A DNA stretch of 64,000 nt from Streptomyces olivaceoviridis. GTDB lineage: Bacteria; Actinomycetota; Actinomycetes; Streptomycetales; Streptomycetaceae. A program made the translations under genes and the position numbers. Below the pieces are notes generated by a model that was given only the letters and a program-made list of their open reading frames with translations, searched no databases and was not told the origin of the DNA. The stretch is taken from the NCBI RefSeq assembly GCF_014650115.1, contig NZ_BMUI01000014.1, positions 1-64,000 of the forward strand, written 5' to 3'. This document shows, one piece after another, positions 9,007 through 17,635 of the stretch (the first letter of the stretch is position 1; each line of letters begins with the position of its first letter).

Positions 9007-9023
9007 CTATTACGCCGTAATAG
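9007..9023. repeat. Cassette-boundary palindrome copy 4
   Basis: Core CTATTACGCCGTAATAG with 8-bp arms around C at 9015, same orientation as copies 1 and 2. It lies upstream of the start of the 8892 gene. Confidence 0.85.
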
Positions 9024-9582
9024 GTCGGCGGAGACGCGGGCGTTGGCCAGCGGCTGCGTCTTGAGGTCGCTCGGAGCTGACATCGCATGCCTCTCCAGGC
9101 GTGAGTACCTGCGACCTCATCGCCGGCTTCCCATGGGAGGGAGCCGGCGATGGTTTCGGAACGTTGGCCTCTGACCGTTGGCCCGACGCGGCTCTGCTGC
9201 CTGGGCGCGTGCACGCTCCGGTGGGGCGAGGTCTCCAGCTTCTCACCGTGGGCGGCCGGGGTGTCCCCGACGTGGTGCCTGAGGCATCGTCAACCGCTGC
9301 CTGTCGGGCTGGCTTCCCGGAATGCATTACGTGGCTGAGCCGAGTGGGGGGCTGATGGAGACATACGCGCGCCTGATCGTGCCCGTACCGGTACGTCGTG
9401 GCTGACTTTCTGTGGTGCGGGAGCAGTGGGGGAGAGGGGAGTACGCGATGGGAGTCACTGCACCGGTCATGGACCTGAGCCGAGTGCGGAAACCCCGTAC
9501 GGCGCTGAGTTGTAGATGAAGAGAGCGACGCCTCCGAAAGGGCTCTGACCTGCGGAAACAGGTCTCTGGACCCAGATCCTGT
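9024..9582. other. Region without a convincing gene
   Basis: Short open frames on both strands overlap each other and show no recognisable domains. I see no strong hairpin. The stretch separates the palindrome-bounded segments from the iteron module. Confidence 0.45.
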
Positions 9583-9781
9583 GAACTGCCAGGCAGTTCC
9601 TGTGACAGCAGAGGCGGATCCGTGGAACCGGGTGCCCAGTTCCGCAGATCGTGGCAGTCAGTTCCCCTGGACCGCTACCACGGTTGAGGGAACCGCCAGG
9701 CGGTTCTGAGGGACTGCCAGGCGGTTCTGAGGGACTGCCAGGCAGTTCACAGGAACTGCCACCACGTCCACAGGAACTGAG
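9583..9781. repeat. Iteron array: 21-bp phased palindromes (GAACTGCC-A-GGCAGTTC type)
   Basis: Full palindromic units at 9690-9706, 9711-9727 and 9732-9748, then half-sites at 9753 (GAACTGCC) and 9774 (GAACTGAG), all exactly 21 bp apart. A separate perfect copy lies at 9583-9599. The 21-bp period puts all sites on one face of the helix. The array is about 220 bp before a RepL-like winged-helix gene, which suggests an iteron-type origin or a cooperative operator. Confidence 0.75.
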
Positions 9782-9905
9782 TACCACTGTTCTACAGCAG
9801 CGGTAGATTGACCTCACGTACATCTCTCACGTAGAGGCAGTCGGCACCGGGAAGGTCGCGGAGGGATCCCTTACGGCAGACGACACGGCCGACAGGCGGA
9901 GTTGA

Positions 9906-9961
9906 TTGACTTCTTGCTCATGTACGTTAGGTTCATGAGGGCGGCTCGAAGGCCGCCCTCA
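9906..9961 (+). promoter_or_regulatory. Possible promoter and leader hairpin before the winged-helix operon
   Basis: TTGACT at 9906-9911 and TAGGTT at 9928-9933 are 16 bp apart and could be -35 and -10 boxes. A perfect 10-bp stem (9936-9945 with 9952-9961, 6-nt loop) begins where the transcript would start. The hairpin argues that translation begins after 9961. Confidence 0.4.
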
Positions 9962-10000
9962 AAGGAACGGTGCGGCAATGACCCATGCACGGAGGGCCTG

Positions 10001-10453
10001 TTGGGAGCAGCACGCAGACTGGTTGACGCCGACACGGGCGAGCCAGTCCTCTATGCGCCATATGCCTTCTCCGGCAGGCACACCCAGGTGGACAAGGCCA
10101 GAGTCGAGGCCATCACGGAGTCGAAGGCGTTCACACCTAGCCAGAAGTTCCTGGTGCTCTGGTGGATCGGCGTCTCTCCGGAGGGGATGGAGCCATTGAG
10201 GGCCACGGGGGCCGACATCGCCAAACGGGTGGGCATGTCGACCGACGCCGTGGGGAAAATCAATAGGAAGCTGACCAAGCACCGCATCCTGGTAGTGCGT
10301 GGACGTATCGGAAATTACAACCTTTACCGCATCAGTCCTTACATCGCTTTCCACGGCACGGGCTTGGAGCAGCGTGAAGCGGTGAAATCATGTAATCCGC
10401 CAGACATCCCGGGCTTCGACGAGAACACGCCAGCACGGTGGGAGGCAAAGTGA
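10001..10453 (+). CDS. RepL-like winged-helix protein, putative replication initiator
   Basis: The core reads KAFTPSQKFLVLWWIGVS, then ATGADIAKRVGMSTDAVGKINRKL (helix-turn-helix), then RGRIGNYNLYRISPYIAFHGTG, which resembles the winged helix and strand of RepL-type plasmid replication proteins. TTG 10001 follows GGAGGG and keeps the conserved LVDADTGEPV region. In-frame starts at 9902-9935 lie within or before the likely promoter and hairpin. An ATG at 9978 with a good AAAGGA site is in another frame, so a 5' frameshift is possible. The 21-bp iterons upstream support a DNA-binding replication role. The stop overlaps the next start (GTGA). Confidence 0.6.
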   Translation: MGAARRLVDADTGEPVLYAPYAFSGRHTQVDKARVEAITESKAFTPSQKFLVLWWIGVSPEGMEPLRATGADIAKRVGMSTDAVGKINRKLTKHRILVVRGRIGNYNLYRISPYIAFHGTGLEQREAVKSCNPPDIPGFDENTPARWEAK

Positions 10454-10761
10454 CCAGCGACGACAGGCAGCAAAACCTCAGGTTGCTGGAGGCCACGGCC
10501 GGCATGACCGCCAACCAGCGCCTCGTCGTCATGCTCTACGCTCTGCACCCGACTGATCGCTCAGGCGCCGTCCTGGAAACAGCCGCTCAGCTGGCCAAGC
10601 TGGTCGGCATGGCGCCGCCTGTCTTCTCCAGAACACGTAAGCAGGTCATCGAACTCGGCTGGCTGGAGCAGACGGAGAAGATCGGTCACATCAAGTACTA
10701 CCGGTTGACCCCGGGGCAGTTGGGGGAGCGGGTCGTGGTCCCGTTCCGGCGGGCCACCTGA
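10450..10761 (+). CDS. Small winged-helix DNA-binding protein
   Basis: 103 residues from GTG 10450, with GGAGG just upstream and GTGA overlap with the preceding gene. NQRLVVMLYALHP, then AAQLAKLVGMAPPVFSRTRKQVIELGWLEQ and KYYRLTP form a MarR-like winged helix with a short wing. It has the same architecture as the preceding protein, so the pair may be an initiator and its partner, or an initiator and a copy-number regulator. Exact family unknown. Confidence 0.7.
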   Translation: MTSDDRQQNLRLLEATAGMTANQRLVVMLYALHPTDRSGAVLETAAQLAKLVGMAPPVFSRTRKQVIELGWLEQTEKIGHIKYYRLTPGQLGERVVVPFRRAT

Positions 10762-10771
10762 GGCGCTCTGT

Positions 10772-10866
10772 GGATCGCGCTAAATGTACTTCACGTCAAT
10801 GAGGCGCGATCCGTAGGACGCCTTTGTCTGTCGTCCCGACAATGGTCTGGTCCGTTGTCGGGACGA
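10772..10866. terminator. Two inverted repeats downstream of the winged-helix operon
   Basis: GGATCGCGC at 10772-10780 pairs with 10804-10812 across 23 bp. TCGTCCCGACAA at 10831-10842 pairs perfectly with 10855-10866 across 12 bp. The second could terminate the operon; either could be a protein-binding site. The rest of 10867-11190 has no gene. Confidence 0.5.
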
Positions 10867-11194
10867 TGTTGCGGCCTGTCCCTGTTCCCAGGGGGAGGGG
10901 CGGGCGGTCCCTGAGGGAAGCGCCAGAGGCCCATAAGCCGGGCAAGTCATCTCATATGAGACCGGCTTTCGAACAGTTCGATTCTTCGCTCAGAACGATT
11001 CTCCCGTAGCCGCCCCCGACGCGCCGGAGGCGGTTTTGCGTTGAGGGCCGTCCTACAGCGGCCGTCGGCACGGCTTTTCCGGGTGCGGATGATGGTCTCC
11101 GCCCGCGCGTCGGTGAACCGTTCTCTCTCAGCGCGATCACGCGCCGCTTGCCGAATGCCTCCGTTCCATGGTTCGGGTCCGGTAGGCACCGCTG

Positions 11195-11206
11195 CACACA
11201 TGTGTG
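11195..11206. promoter_or_regulatory. Palindrome CACACATGTGTG upstream of peptide deformylase
   Basis: A perfect 12-bp palindrome about 120 bp before the deformylase ATG. Related CACAyrTGTG palindromes recur in front of accessory genes across the window. Confidence 0.45.
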
Positions 11207-11324
11207 TCGGGACGCCGAGGCGGCGGTATATCGGGATACGTGTCTCTATACTGAGGCCGTGACCCATGTCGTATGCCGGAGAACGCGCATGTGTCTCTTC
11301 CTCAAGACATCCGAAAGGTGAGAC

Positions 11325-11957
11325 ATGGGAATCCGTGAACTCTCCGACAGGGTCGCTCAGCTCCTTGAGGAGCCGGGTCCCCTGAGCATCGTCGAGGCCG
11401 GCGATCCCGTCCTTCGGCAGAAGACGGCTTCCTACGACGGGCAGCTCGGCGACGATGTGCTCCAGCGGCTGGTCGGCAGGATGCGCGAGACGATGGAGAA
11501 GACCCACAACGCCGTCGGACTCGCCGCACCCCAGGTCGGGCTTCCGCTGCGGCTCGCGGTGCTGGCGACCCCCGAGGCGCTCACCGCCCGGCTGATCGAG
11601 AGCGGGCAGCAGCCCGTGCCGTTCACCGTGTTGATCAACCCTTCGTACGAGGCCGCGGGTGGACCGCGGGCGATGAGCTTCGAGGGGTGTTTGAGTGTGC
11701 CCGGCTGGCAGGCCATGGTGGCTCGTCCCGACCGGATCAGGCTGACCCGTGAGGACGAGACGGGACGGCGCCTCGTGGAGGAGCACGCGGGGCTCGGGGC
11801 ACGGATCGTGCAGCATGAGACCGACCACCTCGACGGGGTGCTCTACCTCGACCGCGCCGAACTGCGTTCCCTGTCCAGCATGGAGCAGGTGGTGAAGCGG
11901 TGGAGCCCCGCCGGAGTCGCGGCCACCGCTGAGCAGCTCGGCTTCCCGTTGCCGTAA
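11325..11957 (+). CDS. def: Peptide deformylase
   Basis: 210 residues from ATG 11325 with GAAAGGTG upstream. All three deformylase motifs are present: GLAAPQVG near residue 64, EGCLS near 119 (metal-binding Cys) and HETDH near 164 (two metal His and the catalytic Glu). The enzyme removes the formyl group from new polypeptides. Streptomyces often has several copies; an accessory copy among stress genes could also protect against deformylase-targeting compounds, but nothing here proves this. The tail FPLP after the last helix looks complete. Confidence 0.92.
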   Translation: MGIRELSDRVAQLLEEPGPLSIVEAGDPVLRQKTASYDGQLGDDVLQRLVGRMRETMEKTHNAVGLAAPQVGLPLRLAVLATPEALTARLIESGQQPVPFTVLINPSYEAAGGPRAMSFEGCLSVPGWQAMVARPDRIRLTREDETGRRLVEEHAGLGARIVQHETDHLDGVLYLDRAELRSLSSMEQVVKRWSPAGVAATAEQLGFPLP

Positions 11958-12570
11958 CGGTCCGCTCGCGTAAGGCAGTTGACGGGTTCCGGCCCCCGTC
12001 CACAGCAGGGACAGCAGTTTGCCGTCGGCCGGTGACAGTGATGGGTGCGTGCCGCTGTCGTCCGTGGCCGGCTCGCCCGTGCCGGAGCAGCAGCGCGTGG
12101 TGGCGGACGCCTCGGGAGAGGGCCGCGTGCTCCTCCGTGTTGGTGCCGGAGGGCATCACCACGTACTGGACCCGGCAGACCACGGCATCTCCTCAGGGGA
12201 GTTGGCCTGCATCCGCGTCAGCCGCCGGTGCAGATCTCCGTCCCGGTGATGACTTCTGGCGACTGTCCGGCGTCCTGGCGGCGAGGAGTCCCGCCGTACG
12301 CCCCAGCAGCCGGTCCGCCTCCGCCCGCGCCGCGTGCAGCGCCCCGGCGGTGCGTTCGATGCGGGGAACGGAGCGACACGTCCGGGGCACACCGCCCGGT
12401 GCACCCGAGGTGTGCCATCGGTGTGTCTGGCCGGCCCCTGGCACACCGGGGATTCCGGCACATGTGTGTTCTCGGTCCAGCTCACACCTGTGCGCTGGGT
12501 GCGGCCTTCGTCGTACCGGGCGCAGGCAGCCGCCGGGGGATGGGCCACCGACAAGCCACCGAAAGACCCA
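11958..12570. other. Intergenic region with no supported gene
   Basis: Several overlapping frames exist on both strands. A minus-strand stretch near 12270-12370 (RTAGALHAARAEADRLLGR) is helical and could be a gene remnant, but it has no start or family match. CACATGTG at 12459-12466 is a copy of the recurring palindrome. Confidence 0.4.
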
Positions 12571-12591
12571 GTCACCGCCTTGACGGGTGAC
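12571..12591. promoter_or_regulatory. GTCACC-N9-GGTGAC operator, copy 1
   Basis: Perfect GTCACC/GGTGAC arms with a 9-bp spacer, upstream of the Ohr-like gene. A second copy starts 42 bp further on, four helical turns away. Confidence 0.7.
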
Positions 12592-12612
12592 GCGAAGCCC
12601 TGCCATGATTAC

Positions 12613-12633
12613 GTCACCACCTCAACCGGTGAC
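12613..12633. promoter_or_regulatory. GTCACC-N9-GGTGAC operator, copy 2
   Basis: Perfect arms and a 9-bp spacer, 63 bp before the ATG of the Ohr-like gene. Pairs with copy 1 on the same helix face. Confidence 0.7.
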
Positions 12634-12696
12634 ACGAAATGTGTCCAGGCAGGAGGTGACCGAGACACCTTTCGATCCAGATGGGGAGCCCCAGTC

Positions 12697-13125
12697 ATGG
12701 CAGTCAGCTACACCGCCGTTGTCGACGTCGACGGAGAAGGCCGGAACGGCGGTCACGTCCGCTCCTCCGACGGTCTGCTGGAGACCAGCCTCGCCCTCCC
12801 CAAGGAGCTGGGCGGTGCCGGCACCGCGACCAACCCCGAGCAGCTCCTCGCCGCCGGCTGGGCCGCCTGCTTCCTCGGCGCCCTGCGCCGCGCCGCCACC
12901 ACCCGCAAGATCCGGCTGACCAGCACCACCATCACCGCCGAGATCACCCTCACCCACGGCGACGACGGCGAGTTCTCCCTCTCCGCGGTCCTCAGCCCCG
13001 TCCTCGGCGGCGTGGACCAGGCCACGGCCGAGGAACTCGCGCACGCCGCCCACCAGATCTGCCCGTACTCCAAGGCCACGCGCGACAACATCCCGGTCAC
13101 CATCAACGCCAGCGCCGCCGCCTGA
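12697..13125 (+). CDS. ohr: Organic hydroperoxide resistance protein (Ohr, OsmC superfamily)
   Basis: 142 residues from ATG 12697, after GGGGAG. The two redox cysteines are Cys58 (WAACFLGAL) and Cys122 (HQICPYSKAT), as in Ohr thiol peroxidases that reduce organic hydroperoxides. The N-terminal strands (YTAVVDVDGEGRNGG and HVRSSDGLLE) and length match the family. Two GTCACC-N9-GGTGAC sites stand directly upstream, so it is probably repressed or activated by the factor that binds this operator, instead of or besides an OhrR. A G+C-rich hairpin follows the stop. Confidence 0.92.
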   Translation: MAVSYTAVVDVDGEGRNGGHVRSSDGLLETSLALPKELGGAGTATNPEQLLAAGWAACFLGALRRAATTRKIRLTSTTITAEITLTHGDDGEFSLSAVLSPVLGGVDQATAEELAHAAHQICPYSKATRDNIPVTINASAAA

Positions 13126-13142
13126 TCCACCAGACCGCGGGT

Positions 13143-13167
13143 CCCGTGCCCCTTCCCCCGGCACGGG
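13143..13167 (+). terminator. Hairpin after ohr
   Basis: CCCGTGCC at 13143-13150 pairs with GGCACGGG at 13160-13167, 17 bp past the stop codon. No T-run, as usual in Streptomyces. Confidence 0.5.
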
Positions 13168-13750
13168 GCCCGCTCCCTTGCCACACCCGCACCGTCTCCC
13201 CGGGAACGAGGGCATGACATGGCCGCCATGACGTTGACACTCCGACGGAGGGCCGGGCACCGTCGTTTCGTCGACGACCAGGTCTCCGTCGTCCGCGACG
13301 AGCAACCGTCCTGGCGCGCCGGAAGCTCCACGGAGCGGGCGTGGCCCGACGACACACAGGTGTGGAACTGGGCGGAGAGCGCGGTGCTGTCGGGGTACGG
13401 CCCGGCGGCTGCAAGCTTCGCGTGACGACCCGGCGGGAGTGACCCGCCGCGCCTGGCGGATCAGCGTCGTCTTCAGTTCCTTCACACGTACCCAGGGCCG
13501 GACTGCTTAAGGACACCAGACCGCGGGGCCGACCGGGACACACCGTCAGGTGACTGATGCGGGACATGCCGTTCCCGGACGACAGTGAGGACGAACGCGG
13601 CGAGTGCCGGCACGGATATGTGCTCGGCACATCCGCCACCCCGGGGGGAACCGCCGACGGCTCGGTCCGGGGCGGCGCGGCACACCCCCGTACACACAGC
13701 ACCGCCCACAAGCCCACCACCACAACCGAACCGAAAGCGAGATACCTGTT
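13168..13750. other. Intergenic region, no supported gene
   Basis: A 68-codon plus-strand frame (13219-13425) has no family match or good ribosome-binding site. No conserved operator was found here. The VOC gene promoter should lie in the last 150 bp. Confidence 0.4.
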
Positions 13751-14197
13751 ATGGACATGAAGCTCGAAGTCGTCATCCTTCCCGTCTCCGACGTGGACCG
13801 CGCCAAGGGCTTCTACGTGGAGCAGCTGGGCTGGCGTCTGGACGCCGACTTCCCGATCAACGACGGCTATCGGATCGTGCAGGTCACGCCGCCCGGTTCC
13901 GAGTGCTCGGTCATCTTCGGGGAGGGCCTCACCGAGCAGCCGGCGGGCACGCTCCACGGGCTCCAGCTGACCGTCACGGACATCGTCAAGGCCCAGGAGG
14001 AGCTGACCGGCCGCGGTGTGGAGGTCTCCGGACCGTTCCGTGACGAGACCGGCGCCTTCCACCACGCCGGTGACGCCCACCGGGTCCCCGGCCTGCACCC
14101 GGAGCGGGCCAGCTACGGCACCTTCGCCGCCTTCAAGGACCTCGACGGCAACGAGTGGTTCCTCCAGGAGGTCACCGAGCGCGCGCCCGGCCGCTGA
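13751..14197 (+). CDS. VOC family (glyoxalase/bleomycin-resistance-like) protein
   Basis: 148 residues. It begins KLEVVILPVSDVDRAKGFYVEQLGW and has the second repeat motifs LQLTVTDIVKAQEELTGRGVEV and FAAFKDLDGNEWFLQEV. The paired beta-alpha-beta-beta-beta units are typical of this metal-dependent fold. Members include glyoxalases, dioxygenases and antibiotic-binding proteins; substrate is not predictable. ATG 13751 fits the conserved first strand, though its ribosome-binding site is weak. A strong hairpin separates it from the flavoprotein gene, so the two are probably not one operon. Confidence 0.88.
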   Translation: MDMKLEVVILPVSDVDRAKGFYVEQLGWRLDADFPINDGYRIVQVTPPGSECSVIFGEGLTEQPAGTLHGLQLTVTDIVKAQEELTGRGVEVSGPFRDETGAFHHAGDAHRVPGLHPERASYGTFAAFKDLDGNEWFLQEVTERAPGR

Positions 14198-14202
14198 GAC
14201 CC

Positions 14203-14240
14203 GGTCCCGGCGCGGCCGACGCCCCCGCCGCGCCGGGACC
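14203..14240 (+). terminator. Hairpin after the VOC gene
   Basis: Perfect 13-bp stem (14203-14215 with 14228-14240) and a 12-nt loop, 6 bp after the stop. Confidence 0.6.
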
Positions 14241-14297
14241 GCCCACCTCCGGGCACCACGACACCCACCTGACCGGCACGCACCCACCGGAGGACAC

Positions 14298-15737
14298 ATG
14301 CCGACCGAGAACATCCGGACCTACGACGTCATCGTGATCGGCGCGGGCCCGGTCGGCGAGAACGTGGCGGACCGCACCATCGCCGCCGGCCTGAGCACCG
14401 TGATCGTCGAGAGCGAACTGGCCGGTGGCGAGTGCTCGTACTGGGCCTGCGAGCCCAGCAAGGCACTGCTGCGCCCCGCCCTGCTCCGCGCGGACGCCAC
14501 GCACGTTCCGGGGCTTGACCCCGCTGTGAAGAACCCGCTGGACGTCGAGGCCGTCCTGGCACACCGCAACCGCATGTCCGCCGACTGGAAGGACGACGGC
14601 CAGGTCGAGTGGATCAAGTCGGCCGGCATCGACCTGCTGCGCGGCCACGGACGCCTGGAAGGGGTCCGTGAGGTGTCGGTGCGGACACCCGACGGCGACA
14701 CCGTCCGACTCCGGGCCCGGCACGCCGTCGCGGTGTGCACCGGCAGCCGCGCCGCCCTGCCCGACCTGCCCGGGATCGACACGCTGCGGCCGTGGACCAG
14801 CCGGGAGGCGACCAGCGCCCAGCGACCACCGGGACGCCTGGTGATCGTGGGCGCCGGTGTGGTGGGTGTCGAGATGGCCACCGCCTGGCAGGCCCTGGGC
14901 AGCCGGGTGACCCTGCTCGCCCGCGAGGACGGGCTGCTCCCGCGCATGGAACCCTTCGCGGGCGAACTGGTCACGGAGCGTCTGCGCGAGGCCGGTGCGG
15001 ACGTACGGTTCAACGTCTCGGTCGTCGCCGCGCGGCGGCAGGACGACGGCGAGGTGCGGATCACCCTGTCGGACGGCGACGAACTCACCGCCGACGAGAT
15101 CCTCTTCGCCACCGGCCGCGCTCCGCGCTCCGAGGACATCGGGCTCGGCACGGTGGGTCTCACCCCCGGTGACTGGCTTCCCACCGACGACAGCCTGACC
15201 GTCACCGCCGTACCCGGGAACTGGCTGTACGCCGTGGGCGACGTCAACCGGCGGGCGCTCTTCACCCATCAGGGCAAGTACCAGGCCCGTATCGCCGGAG
15301 CCGTGATCGCCGCCCGTGCCCGGGGCGAGGACATCGACACCGCCCGCTGGGCCCCGCACAGCAGCACGGCCGACCTTGAGGCCGTCCCCGGCGTCGTCTT
15401 CACCGATCCCGAGGTCGCCTCCGTCGGTCTGACCGCGGATCAGGCCGAGCGCGCCGGCCGCGCCGTCGACGTCGTCGACTACGAGATCGGCCACCTCGCG
15501 GGTGCCCTCCAGTACCGCCCCGACTACCGGGGCCGGGCCCGCGTCCTCATCGACCGTGACCGCCACGTCGTCGTCGGCGCCACGTTCGTCGGACCGGGCG
15601 TCGGTGAGCTGCTGTACTCGGCCACCGTCGCCATCACCGGGGAGGTGCCGGTCGAGCGCCTGTGGCATGCCGTACCCGCCTTCCCCACCATCAGCGAAGT
15701 GTGGCTGCGCCTGCTGGAGACGTGGAGGGACTCATGA
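14298..15737 (+). CDS. NAD(P)/FAD-dependent disulfide oxidoreductase (lipoamide dehydrogenase/mercuric reductase-like)
   Basis: 479 residues from ATG 14298, after a GGAGG site. The FAD-binding GAGPVGE lies near residue 14. The redox-active pair is in GGECSYWACEPSK (CX4C, near residues 44-49). A second dinucleotide-binding motif, IVGAGVVGVEMA, is near residue 182, and YAVGDVN is the usual third FAD contact. The dimerisation domain ends HAVPAFPTISEVW, where the active-site His sits. The class includes lipoamide dehydrogenase, mercuric reductase and soluble transhydrogenase; with no pyruvate dehydrogenase or mer genes nearby the substrate is open. ATGA overlap with the GPP34 gene shows coupling. 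Confidence 0.9.
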   Translation: MPTENIRTYDVIVIGAGPVGENVADRTIAAGLSTVIVESELAGGECSYWACEPSKALLRPALLRADATHVPGLDPAVKNPLDVEAVLAHRNRMSADWKDDGQVEWIKSAGIDLLRGHGRLEGVREVSVRTPDGDTVRLRARHAVAVCTGSRAALPDLPGIDTLRPWTSREATSAQRPPGRLVIVGAGVVGVEMATAWQALGSRVTLLAREDGLLPRMEPFAGELVTERLREAGADVRFNVSVVAARRQDDGEVRITLSDGDELTADEILFATGRAPRSEDIGLGTVGLTPGDWLPTDDSLTVTAVPGNWLYAVGDVNRRALFTHQGKYQARIAGAVIAARARGEDIDTARWAPHSSTADLEAVPGVVFTDPEVASVGLTADQAERAGRAVDVVDYEIGHLAGALQYRPDYRGRARVLIDRDRHVVVGATFVGPGVGELLYSATVAITGEVPVERLWHAVPAFPTISEVWLRLLETWRDS

Positions 15738-16336
15738 CCACCGCACAAGACCTCGCGCTCGTCGTCCTGGGGCTGCTGCCCGACCAGCCCGTGGAGCAGG
15801 GGGACCTGTCCCTCGCGCTCGCGGGGGCCGAGGCGATCGACCTGCTGGAGAGCGGGGCGCTGACCCTGGACGGCGACCGCATGGTTCCCGGCCCGCCGGT
15901 GGCGACGGGTGACCGTCTGCTGGACCAGGCGGTCGCCTCGCTCGCCCGGCAGGAGCCGCACGAGACGGCCGAGGACTGGCTGTGGCGCCGCGGCCGGGAA
16001 CTCGCCCCGGCCTACGTCGACGACCTGGATCGGGCCGGGCTCTTCGTCCACCCCCGGCGCCATGGCTTCCACCTGTGGTCCGGGCGGACCGTGCCGGCGG
16101 ACTCGCCGGAGCGCGCCCGCGCCGAGGAACGCCGGGAGTCCGGCGAGCCCGTCCTCGGGACGCTGCTGGCAGCCTTGGGGATCGGGGCCGACCCGTCGGA
16201 GGCGGACGAGAGCCCGACCGGGGACGCGGTCACGACGGTGCTGGCCGCCGTCGGCGACGCCGTGACGCGACTGGAGGCGCTACGGCTGCGGAGGGACGTC
16301 GAGAACGCCGCGTTCGACAACATGTGGCGGGGCTAG
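15734..16336 (+). CDS. GPP34 (Golgi phosphoprotein 3-like) family protein
   Basis: 200 residues. The start overlaps the preceding stop (ATGA). TAQDLALVVLGLLPD, AIDLLESGALTLDGDRMV and LLAALGIG...VTTVLAAV are the all-helical pattern of bacterial GPP34 proteins, which in eukaryotes bind phosphoinositides; the bacterial role is not known. Coupling to a flavin disulfide reductase is the only context clue. The C-terminus (NAAFDNMWRG) appears intact. Confidence 0.8.
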   Translation: MTTAQDLALVVLGLLPDQPVEQGDLSLALAGAEAIDLLESGALTLDGDRMVPGPPVATGDRLLDQAVASLARQEPHETAEDWLWRRGRELAPAYVDDLDRAGLFVHPRRHGFHLWSGRTVPADSPERARAEERRESGEPVLGTLLAALGIGADPSEADESPTGDAVTTVLAAVGDAVTRLEALRLRRDVENAAFDNMWRG

Positions 16337-17065
16337 GTCCTGTCGTCACACTCCCGTCGTCCGCCCGGAGGGCTGGCCGCGCGGCGTCAGGTGCGTGCTC
16401 TGGGGGTCCCCCGGCCGAAGGCTGGGGGAGTGCCGGGCCCCGGCCCTCGCACTGGATCTACATGGGTCGGGGCCCGGTGCCGCGAGTGGGGGCACCTCCC
16501 ACGCCGTTGAGGCAGTGGGGGAGCGTGCATGGCGTCGCGCGGCAGACGACCGACGGCACCGTGGCAGATGTGCGTGCCAGGCCCCGCGGCGCCGGGATGA
16601 TCCGAACGACGGGGCCTGGCCCGCGGCGGCCGGGCATATGTCATCACGGCGGTAACCACGACACATATGAGCGAACGGAGCGCACTCGCCACGTTGACGC
16701 GGCGGCCCGGCTGCCGGTGCGGACCTCGCACGGCGCCCGCGTCCGCCGACGGGCCGCCGGCTCGCCGGACGCGGGGACGGCTCCGGGTGAACGTTTCGGC
16801 CCCGCCCGTCCGTGGACATAGGGAGAACAGAGGGAACTCCGGGGCGGATGTGTCCGGTGGTACCGCCATGAGGAGAAATGCGTTTGTGAAGACCGGTGCG
16901 AAGCTGTCCGAGGGGGGCCGCGAGCTGAGGTGCCGCGGCGTGCGCGGCCTGCTCGCCGCACCGCCTGAAGGTGGCTCACCCGTCCCGCGTGGCGAAGCCC
17001 GCCGCACCGGACACGTACCGGTGACCGGCGGCGCGACTACGGCCGACGGGACGGGCGCACAGGTG
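16337..17065. other. Intergenic region with short repeats
   Basis: No gene is supported. The segment has GGGGGTCCCCC-type hairpins near 16400-16430 that are common between Streptomyces genes. CATATGTC near 16637 and GACACATATG near 16660 form an interrupted inverted repeat related to the recurring CACAyrTGTG palindrome. Confidence 0.4.
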
Positions 17066-17635
17066 TCAGCCGGCGGTGTCCGCCGCGGCCGAGGCCGGCT
17101 TCACCAGGGTGTACATGACGGAACGCTGCTGCTTGTGACGCCGGATGCGGCCCTTGGCGACCAGGGCTTCCAGGGTGTTGCGCACCACCTGCGGGGTGGG
17201 GTTGCGGTCCGGGTACTTCCCGAGCAGTTCGTCCCGCAGCTCCTTCGCCAGACGCGGCTCGTCGTGGCCGGCGAGCAGATCCGCCAGCAGGTCCCCGAGC
17301 AGAGGCCGGTGCGACTTCCCCTTCGCACCGGCCTTCGCCGTCCTGCCCTTCGAAGCGGTCCTGGCCGAAGCCGAACGCCGCGAAGCGGCGCCGGACCCAG
17401 TCTTTGCCTTCGCGAGGACCGGCTCGTCCTGCATCTGCTCGGGCAGACGCGACGGGTCGGCGAAGCCCTCGTACCGCTCGGCGAGGTTCAGGATGTCCGC
17501 CAGGAGGGCCTCCTCCTGCTTCAACACCTTGATCCTCTCCTCCAGCTCCTGCTGTCGCCGGCGGTTCTCCTCCAGGTCCGATGCGGCTTGTTCCACGTAC
17601 CGCGACCGGAGCGTGGCGGCTGATTGGCTGGTCAC
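17066..17635 (-). CDS. Coiled-coil plus winged-helix protein, putative regulator
   Basis: 189 residues from GTG 17635, with GAGGGAG upstream. Residues 15-55 are a predicted coiled coil (EENRRRQQELEERIKVLKQE). A basic Ala/Lys/Ser-rich linker follows (about 75-110). The last 75 residues (LLADLLAGHDEP, NPTPQVVRNTLEALVAKGRIRRH, YTLVKP) form a winged helix. The layout resembles small Streptomyces DNA-binding proteins with an oligomerising N-terminus. No ligand or target is indicated; the gene stands alone. Confidence 0.75.
   Translation of the reverse strand: MTSQSAATLRSRYVEQAASDLEENRRRQQELEERIKVLKQEEALLADILNLAERYEGFADPSRLPEQMQDEPVLAKAKTGSGAASRRSASARTASKGRTAKAGAKGKSHRPLLGDLLADLLAGHDEPRLAKELRDELLGKYPDRNPTPQVVRNTLEALVAKGRIRRHKQQRSVMYTLVKPASAAADTAG

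Noticed and set aside
9010..9355. Overlapping frames on both strands after palindrome copy 4
   Set aside because: Neither shows a domain or a reliable start; they mainly translate G+C-rich filler and the palindrome.
9583..9781. Iterons as a CRISPR or terminator cluster
   Set aside because: The units have 4-bp gaps and exact 21-bp period; there is no spacer diversity, and the position before a winged-helix gene fits iterons better.
13219..13425. 68-codon plus-strand frame
   Set aside because: No family resemblance, no clear ribosome-binding site and no conserved strand pattern.
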